Source: Saxidomus purpurata (lineage: Eukaryota; Mollusca; Bivalvia; Venerida; Veneridae). From it: DNA of 64,000 nt. The DNA lies in assembly GCA_022818135.1 (NCBI GenBank), contig JAFMSR010000002.1, positions 46,200,699 through 46,264,698 on the forward strand. Direction: 5' to 3'. Position numbers and translations under genes: made by a program. The notes under the pieces are model-generated. The model saw only the letters and a list, made by a program, of their open reading frames with translations. It was not told the DNA's origin and searched no databases. Positions 58,146-64,000 of the stretch are shown here, in pieces. Positions within the stretch are counted from its first letter, which is position 1; each line of letters starts with the position of its first letter.

Positions 58146-58480
58146 AAGTAGCAAACACGTGTACAAAGCTGACATAATAGTTAACAGAGCTAGCAAACTC
58201 ACAAGCTTATATAATTAAAAACAGAAAATTAATAAAACAACTTCTGTTATCCTGATTAGCAGATATAAAAGAGCTTACCCAATCCACGTGTTCTGTATTT
58301 TTTTCCAAGATGTGTTCGCTACGGCCTTCTACAAGGGCGTGGTGATTTATTGAATGCTGGGTTCACACGGAGAAAGCGTGCAGTTTAACAATTATTACGA
58401 AATGGAATGTGCCGAAAGAAGGCAATAACAATAATTATTAAATAACTATCGTTTATTGGCTATTCTTTAACTACCCGACG
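58145..58480. repeat. Second copy of the 16260-16695 segment
   Basis: Starts immediately after the satellite with ACACGTGT.CAAAGCTGACAT. It contains the second micro-exon candidate (58279-58328). The remainder of the duplicated segment resumes at 59105-59180. Confidence 0.85.
58279..58328 (-). CDS. Candidate 50-bp micro-exon, second copy (GRSEHILEKNTEHVDW)
   Basis: Acceptor CTTGTAG, 50 bp open after two leading bases, donor GTAAGC. It differs from the 16397-16446 copy by two adjacent amino acids (IND to ILE plus a synonymous-like context), with acceptor and donor kept. See that entry for caveats. Confidence 0.3.
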
Positions 58481-58889
58481 TAATAAATTAAAGGACTGAA
58501 AGTTCTGGAGGATCGATTGCCTCTGAACAACACAGTCTGCACACATACATGTGTAAATATCAGGACAACATAGACTGTACACATACATGCATGTGAATAT
58601 CAGGACAGCCCTTGCACGAGTAAAGTTATAAACTAGAGACACAACTGTCCACACATTTTGACCTTTCACCATTTGTGTAAACTTTACTTTTGAGATAGGA
58701 ACCCACGTGATTACTTTATGTCATTCAGTGACTATGTTCAACTAACCTATGAAGTATTAAGCTGTGAATCGTAACTGAGAAGACGAAATGGATTTTCACA
58801 AAACTGAACTGAAAATTTATGGTCATTTTAATGTCATTCAAAAGTTATGGGATATGCCCATAAGGTTGATTGTATTGTGCCAATTAATT
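58481..58889. other. Unannotated insertion splitting the duplicated segment
   Basis: This sequence is absent from the 16.3-16.7 kb copy. It holds a short duplicated TATCAGGACA / ACACATACATG motif around 58535-58610. Nothing else is recognised. Confidence 0.45.
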
Positions 58890-58990
58890 CGGATTTAACG
58901 TCGCACCCAACAGCTAAGGTCAATTGCAACTTCCGGCTTTCATGGAGGAGGAAGACCCTGGGTGCCAACTCCCTGTACCAGAATTTGGGG
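58890..58990 (-). mobile_element. SINE 3' fragment (GGGTGCGACGTTAAATCC end)
   Basis: In reverse complement it shows GGGTCTTCCTCCTCCATGAA, AGCCGGAAGTTGCAAT and the terminal GGGTGCGACGTTAAATCC. This is the 3' body and tail of the same mollusc SINE family as 24088-24274, 5'-truncated. Confidence 0.8.
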
Positions 58991-59164
58991 GTCATTTAGA
59001 AATTCTGATATATGGAACTACTTGTTTGTATGTAAAGAGTTCGGCCGTAAGGAAGCTATACTCTGTTAACTTTGGATCCGATTGAATAAATCAATCGATC
59101 CAAAAAGGAAGAGGTATCATAAAATTGAAAGACAGGGCCAATAACAAAAACCCAGGGCCAATAA

Positions 59165-59295
59165 CACTTATTGGACCGGTCCAATACAATATTGCTGAAA
59201 AATGATTGGCTGTTGAGAAATCTGAGCTTCCGATTGGCTGATACTTTCAGATGTTTAGTATCTTGAAAACGAAAACTGCCGCCATCTTGAATTCT
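59165..59295. promoter_or_regulatory. Possible promoter: CCAAT boxes plus YY1-type site
   Basis: CCAAT/ATTGG pentamers occur at 59170, 59181, 59205 and 59233, followed by GCCGCCATCTTG at 59278-59289, a canonical YY1 motif that often sits at metazoan start sites. Two of the CCAAT boxes belong to the duplicated repeat (16660-16690 has the same), so the cluster may be fortuitous. No first exon is identified. Confidence 0.25.
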
Positions 59296-59544
59296 GTTGA
59301 AATCAGCATTGAAGATTGAATGGCAAAAATGAAAATCAACTTTTAGTCAATTTCTGTCTTAAAACCCATACTGCTCCAACTAAGAACATGAATACCCACA
59401 TCATTATGTTTATTTAAAAAAAGAATATGTTACAGATATTTCTATTTACAGCTCTGCATGTACTGTCTGTTTCTGACGAGTTAATGCCAGTGAAGTGGTC
59501 AATAAACAATGAATAATTTATAGTTTGATTAGTTATTTAATAGA

Positions 59545-59650
59545 ATTGTCATTAAATGAGTGATTTGATATAGGCCCTACGGGCTCGTGCCAATACGAAT
59601 GCCCTCGGACAAATAACAGGGCCAATATTAAATCACTCATTTAATAACAT
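59545..59650. repeat. Inverted repeat / stem-loop
   Basis: CATTAAATGAGTGATTTGAT is complemented by ATATTAAATCACTCATTTAA about 55 bp later, with inner GGCCCT/AGGGCC pairing. This could form a ~35-bp stem. It may be a small MITE; no flanking duplication was recognised. Confidence 0.6.
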
Positions 59651-60683
59651 ATAGGTGTACTGTATTTCTATCTTGCTTATTATTATTTTCTTTCGCCTAA
59701 TTTGGCTTCGTGTACTTGTACACGCAGTGACTGATGTGTAGTGAGACAACGGATAAGCGGAGGAGTTTCTCAAAGTTGTTACCGTTACGGAATTGTACAT
59801 TTTTTTGATCACTGTTCGTTTGTCTTTGTTCATCGTCAACAATTACAGAAAAGAAGAAAAAATGAAAGTCTTCTTCACTGAAATAACTGATCAGAATGCA
59901 ATTTAGTTTAGTTCAATTTTGCACAAAATAAACCTATTTCCCCGTGTGGCATTTTTCTTGGTGCATTTGTAATAAAAAGCAAAATCATTAGATAAAGTAA
60001 TTGCAACATGTAATATAATCCTAGGACTGTAAAAGTAAATTTCAAAGGTAGAAAAAAGAAAGCAAACTAAACATTAATTACAACTGTTGCCGTGTTTTGG
60101 AATAGGTTAATGTTTCACTTTAACCTATGTAAGAATCAACAGGCCTGAAATCATACTCAAAATACTTTTGAGCAAATCCCCTATTTTGCAGGCTCGTCAA
60201 ATCATGTTTTCGCGTGTACAACTAGCTGTGATGTACAACTGGCTATAACAGGCGGGAAAAGAATCACGTGATAGTAGTTGAATATAAGTGCGTAACGGAC
60301 ATTGAAGACTCATTCGACGCCTCCTCGCCAGATCGTTACACACTTATACCGATGCCAGAATTTCAGACAAAGATACAGAAAAGGATTCAAGGCATGGACA
60401 AATAGGGTAGGTGACAATACTAGATACAGATTTTGCTTTTACTTTTTGTATTGTTTCATGAAATGGAGTTCACACAATGAAAGTGTACGTCGAAATGTCT
60501 TTACGTTAGCAAAGAACATATTTTGCACATGGTAGGGAAAATAAGTGATTTTTATAAAAATGCAACAAATATGCACATGTTATACACCATTTTAAAGGTC
60601 ATGTTCTCTGAAGAAATTACAAGTTTCCAAGTATAGCATACATGAAATATGTCTGTCGAAATGTTAGTGTCAATTTTCTCTTT
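59651..60683. other. Mostly unannotated; E2F and E-box-like motifs at 60251-60271
   Basis: GGCGGGAAAA (E2F-type, 60251-60260) and TCACGTGA (E-box, 60264-60271) lie 3 bp apart, upstream of a short ATG frame (MPEFQTKIQKRIQGMDK from about 60351). This might be a promoter, but there is no further support. Confidence 0.2.
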
Positions 60684-60868
60684 AGAGGTGTAGAGGTTTA
60701 AGTGTCTGCCGCTCATCCCGGAGGTTGCGGGTTCGAGCCCCACCAAGGTCACGACCGTACCTCCTCATATGGCACCAGTACTGGTTTTTGCCAGGAAGCG
60801 GACTCGAGGGTGAGTCTATAAGCTCGAAGGTTTCTTCACAATCGAGCTAAAAAAAATTAGTATAAACT
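60684..60868 (+). mobile_element. Intact tRNA-derived SINE with 12-bp target duplication
   Basis: AATTTTCTCTTT flanks the element perfectly on both sides (60672-60683 and 60869-60880). The head has box A (GTAGAGGTTTAAGTG) and box B (GCGGGTTCGAGCCCC). The body has ATGGCACCAGTACTGG and CCAGGAAGCGGACTCGAGGG, and the tail is TCGAGCTAAAAAAAATTAGT. A perfect duplication indicates a relatively young insertion. Transcription would be by RNA polymerase III, and mobilisation by a partner LINE. Confidence 0.9.
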
Positions 60869-60880
60869 AATTTTCTCTTT

Positions 60881-63199
60881 TAAAAAGCAAGAAATGTGCA
60901 CATGTTATATACCATTGTATGCTAGATTTAATATAAAAAAGGCAGTGCTGATGTCCACTGTTTGATTTCAACAGTTTTAAAAAAGATTCAAGTATTTGGA
61001 TCTGTCCGGCATTAAAAATACATGTTTATTATATCTATCAATATGTTAAAATGAGTTTTTTTTCTTCACTCTTCGGCATTTGAGAAGAAAAGCAATGGTG
61101 TAATTCATTGCAAAAAGTTCAAAAGTTACAAGTGTCATAGCTTTAGTACATGAAATTATAACCAAATTCTATTATAATTTTGCACCTGGCATATTTCACA
61201 TCACTTTCAATACATGATCATGCGCTTGCAGTACATGATATACTGTCACATGTCTCATTTAATTTAGTAACTTTATTTATGCACAATGGTGTCTCGTTTG
61301 GTGCCTCTTTCTCCTTGGAAAAAATGTAAACGTCATCAATTTCTGTTACCATTATGGTGCAATAGAGCGATTTTTATTCAGCATGTGACCATCCAGTTGG
61401 CATCAACGGCGGACGTCATGCGTGGGTCAGAAACTGCAGTGCCTGATTTAAACAGGCTAATTTTGAGTTCATTCTGAAATATTCAAGGGAAAATTCATCT
61501 GCATATTGAAAATTAAACTTTATTTTCTTAAAACAGGGGAACAATCATCAATCTTTAAAAGGGTACTTAATATGCGCCTATTTACAAGGTGACGGATGGT
61601 ATATCGGTGAACTACGGATAGATTGCGGTCCCTACACATGGTAACGGAACTTGTCGTTCCGTGTGCAAAAACTGATGAGAAATAATGGCGCCAAAAGTAC
61701 GGTCACTTTGTCTCCATACAAACTTAATTTTTTCTTCTAGTAATATTTAAAAATGGATACTCCAAACAAAGCACCACCTTTTGCGGTTTGTGTACATGTA
61801 TGCATGCTAGTCTTGTGTTACCTGCCCCTACCCATACGGTATGGGTGAGGCAAAGCTCAATAATGGCGGCGCCAATGCAAGCAATTTTGGACATTGAATT
61901 TATAGGCATTATAGGGGGTTTTATGTAGGAGTTGATCATTAAAAAAACCTTGCAGTATGTGATTTGTCAATACAAGCCCAATGTAAATTCCTATTAATCC
62001 TTGATTGACCAATAATTTATAACGAGAAATAAACAACAGGAAAGTTAGCTGTATTTTCGGACGTGGTAGATATTCGTCGATATTTCGGATATTTAGTCTG
62101 TATACGATAATGTTGGCAGGTTTTCAAACATAAGAATTGAGCAGCCGCCGCGAATTAATTTTTCCCGATAGGGCGATTAAAATTACAAAAAAAAACAAAT
62201 GTGTCTTATCCTAAATGTCTTCATGAAGTAACTTGTCCGTACTATAGTGCACTTACTGGTCCTACTTTTTCAACCTTTAAAAGGTTAAGCGATTGAGCAC
62301 TGAAAAAACATTTTGCTTCTAAAAACTCCGTCAAAAACTATAATGAAGGACAAAAGTTCGCTTTTTTAATTTTTGATTTGCAAATTTATATTTTGAGACT
62401 ACTTGCTACATCACAGGGTGTCAAGAATTCTATACAATAGCATTCTACCGTACAGAACTTTTGTCCTTGAGTATATTTCAAATAAATACATTAGTTTTGA
62501 ATGATCAATACTTTTATCAGTTCATTATATAAACAGTAGCATTTTGAGCTTCCTGATTGAACTTTGCCCGACGTACTGTAGCACGCCAGTACGACAGGGA
62601 ACCAGACTACAGTCTGTAGTATGCATGCCAGTTTAATTTGGTCATGTTTCCAATTAGAACTGACCAGCGTGAACAAATGCAAACGTATACTTCCGTGGTT
62701 TAACGTATTCTGCTAACATTTCGCGGGGGGGGGGGGAGGGGCGGGTTGGTGTTGGGGCTCGAACCTAAAATGGTATAATTTATGGAGAAGGCCGAACACT
62801 GCCAATCTCCTTTATTTCTGTAGAGAGACCGATGAAGGTGAAGACTGTTTTAATTAACGAATGGACAGTTGTCGTTTCTCTTCCTTGACACGAAAAGATC
62901 GTGGGCGCATTATTCTATAAATTTATTAAGTTTCCTCAAACACTCGAGAAAAGCATGCTTTTGATGTCTGCTTATTCCATTGCATATTTTGTGCAAATGT
63001 ACTATTTCAAGGTAGTCATACGAATCATAATTGTTTCTGAACGATTTTTTAATAAACTCAACTGTTCCGAAATGCAAACATCTGACAAGGTTAAATTAAC
63101 ACTTTTGTTATTGTTTTGACTTGTTGCAGATGTCACAAATAACTATAATAAAAATGATGCACAGAACTTAGAACATTTATATATATTATTACAAAACAG
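60881..63199. other. Unannotated sequence
   Basis: No gene or repeat family recognised. A G-rich tract (62726-62744) could form a quadruplex. It is followed by an isolated box-B-like GGTTCGAGCCCC (minus strand, ~62755-62766) without a box A. Confidence 0.45.
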
Positions 63200-63318
63200 A
63201 ATACTTGTAAAACTGTATGGTGTGATGGTGATGGCTCACTAGGATGTCCCCTGGCGAAACGGATATGCAAGCCGATCGCAGTCAACAATGATTGTGAAGA
63301 AAGACTCAATTGCTGGTG
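63200..63318 (+). CDS. Candidate exon encoding a Cys-rich module
   Basis: The acceptor TTACAAAACAG ends at 63199 and a consensus donor GTGAGT starts at 63319. The 119 bp are open only in the frame starting AAT, which gives NTCKTVWCDGDGSLGCPLAK then ICKPIAVNNDCEERLNCW. Six cysteines in 39 residues with WCDG and CPL suggest a small disulfide-rich extracellular module, but I do not recognise the family. A second Cys-rich segment with the same CPL.x.I theme lies ~440 bp downstream. The leftover two bases do not match the phase that exon needs, so the splicing model is incomplete. Confidence 0.45.
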
Positions 63319-63758
63319 GTGAGTTAGTTTTAGCCTAGTTATTTTACATTGATTGTACATGATGATAAAATATCATGGCGATAAGACCGATTAACATCGA
63401 TTGTGATAATGTAGCCACTGGTCGAAAATACAGAATCTCTTGTCGCGAGCAAGGTTAAGCCTTGGTGAAATTATTTTTTACGCGCGTGTATGTAGGTGGT
63501 TGTAGATTGGACTGTTTACAATATTCTGTTACCGTTAAACACGCATCTAGTCAAAATACAGACCACTTGTGTCTGGGAGAATAGTTTAAAATTACTTATC
63601 GAGTATATGAGGTGATTGCAGTTTACATTTGATAATCACTTTTGTGAAAGTATTGGTAGTCTTCATGTTTGACTCTGTTAACATGTTATTCGGACATTCC
63701 GTGAATACATGATAGTTTATCAAGTTTTGACATAATGATTAAAAGAAACTGCTTACAG

Positions 63759-63881
63759 GTGCAGAACATACTTTTACAAACATGCACCAGAACGTTTGTG
63801 TTGGTTCATCCGATTGCCCACTCACGACACAGATCATGGTCTGCACTGGAAGCGGAGTCGGGGTCAATTGCCGCCAGATAA
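63759..63881 (+). CDS. Candidate exon encoding a second Cys-rich module
   Basis: The acceptor CTGCTTACAG ends at 63758 and a GTACAC donor starts at 63882. In the frame with two leading bases it is open for 40 codons, including NVCVGSSDCPLTTQIMVCTG and then GVGVNCRQI. The C-x(5)-CPL-x(5)-C-x(8)-C spacing echoes the upstream exon. Together they suggest a plus-strand gene for a secreted or extracellular Cys-rich repeat protein entering from, or leaving over, the right window edge. Another frame is also open, so this is tentative. Confidence 0.4.
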   Translation: MQNILLQTCTRTFVLVHPIAHSRHRSWSALEAESGSIAAR

Positions 63882-64000
63882 GTACACCATGCATATCTCA
63901 GTAGTTTACATTTAATGTATAGGCTGGTTATTATATACCCTAGTAGAAATGATAGATCAAATTGTGTGTGGCAGATTAGTTTAAAATTGATTTTATATCG
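63882..64000. other. Window edge, probable intron
   Basis: Follows the candidate donor at 63882. Nothing recognised before the window ends. Confidence 0.4.

Noticed and set aside
62745..62770. tRNA box B (GGTTCGAGCCCC, minus strand)
   Set aside because: No box A or tRNA-like arms at the right distance.

Overview
This is eukaryotic, AT-rich, intron- and repeat-dominated DNA, most probably from a bivalve mollusc. The organism call rests on recognised repeats: a tRNA-headed SINE family with the 3' end GTGCGACGTTAAA-type (24088-24274, 58890-58990), a second intact SINE with a 12-bp target duplication (60684-60868), mollusc-type non-autonomous elements (42110-43098, 39600-40045, 41560-43440), and long satellites. 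No complete protein-coding gene can be called. There are no bacterial-style operons, ribosome binding sites or CRISPR arrays. Nearly all longer open frames are read-through of satellites, microsatellites or the N gap.

Layout. (1) 0.4-9 kb and 32.6-39.3 kb are two arms of one diverged inverted segmental duplication, about 8.5 and 6.7 kb long, with separate later insertions. Each arm carries exon-like segments; the left copies are more intact. (2) 8.8-13.8 kb is an ~82-bp satellite that flips orientation three times and runs into a 500-N scaffold gap. (3) 14.3-32.6 kb is a patchwork of DNA transposons (a pogo-like element, a 595-bp MITE with a target duplication, a ~4-kb long-TIR element), tRNA-derived repeats, LINE fragments and minisatellites. 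(4) 39.2-55 kb is a ladder of exon-like modules on the minus strand. One module family encodes variants of TEVYADHDLHW and another MTRSKSTEED. In the middle sits a 5.1-kb, 62-bp satellite whose unit resembles the 3' end of such a module plus its splice donor. (5) 55-60 kb holds a foldback element with a 9-bp target duplication, a 43-bp satellite, and a copy of a 16.3-16.7 kb segment including a conserved 50-bp micro-exon candidate. (6) 60-64 kb holds an intact SINE, otherwise featureless sequence, and two candidate plus-strand exons encoding Cys-rich modules with a shared CPL motif.

The most interesting content is the repeated micro-exon-like system. Several modules have an AG acceptor, a GTAC/GTAAG donor, an open frame and a length divisible by three. 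Homologues occur in both arms of the inverted duplication, and many decayed copies lie between them. I do not recognise the protein. Several tandem blocks also carry clear assembly or consensus errors (2829-2942, 53893-54272, and indel-rich patches near 1500, 2600, 50220, 57130 and 57820), so fine statements about frames there are fragile.
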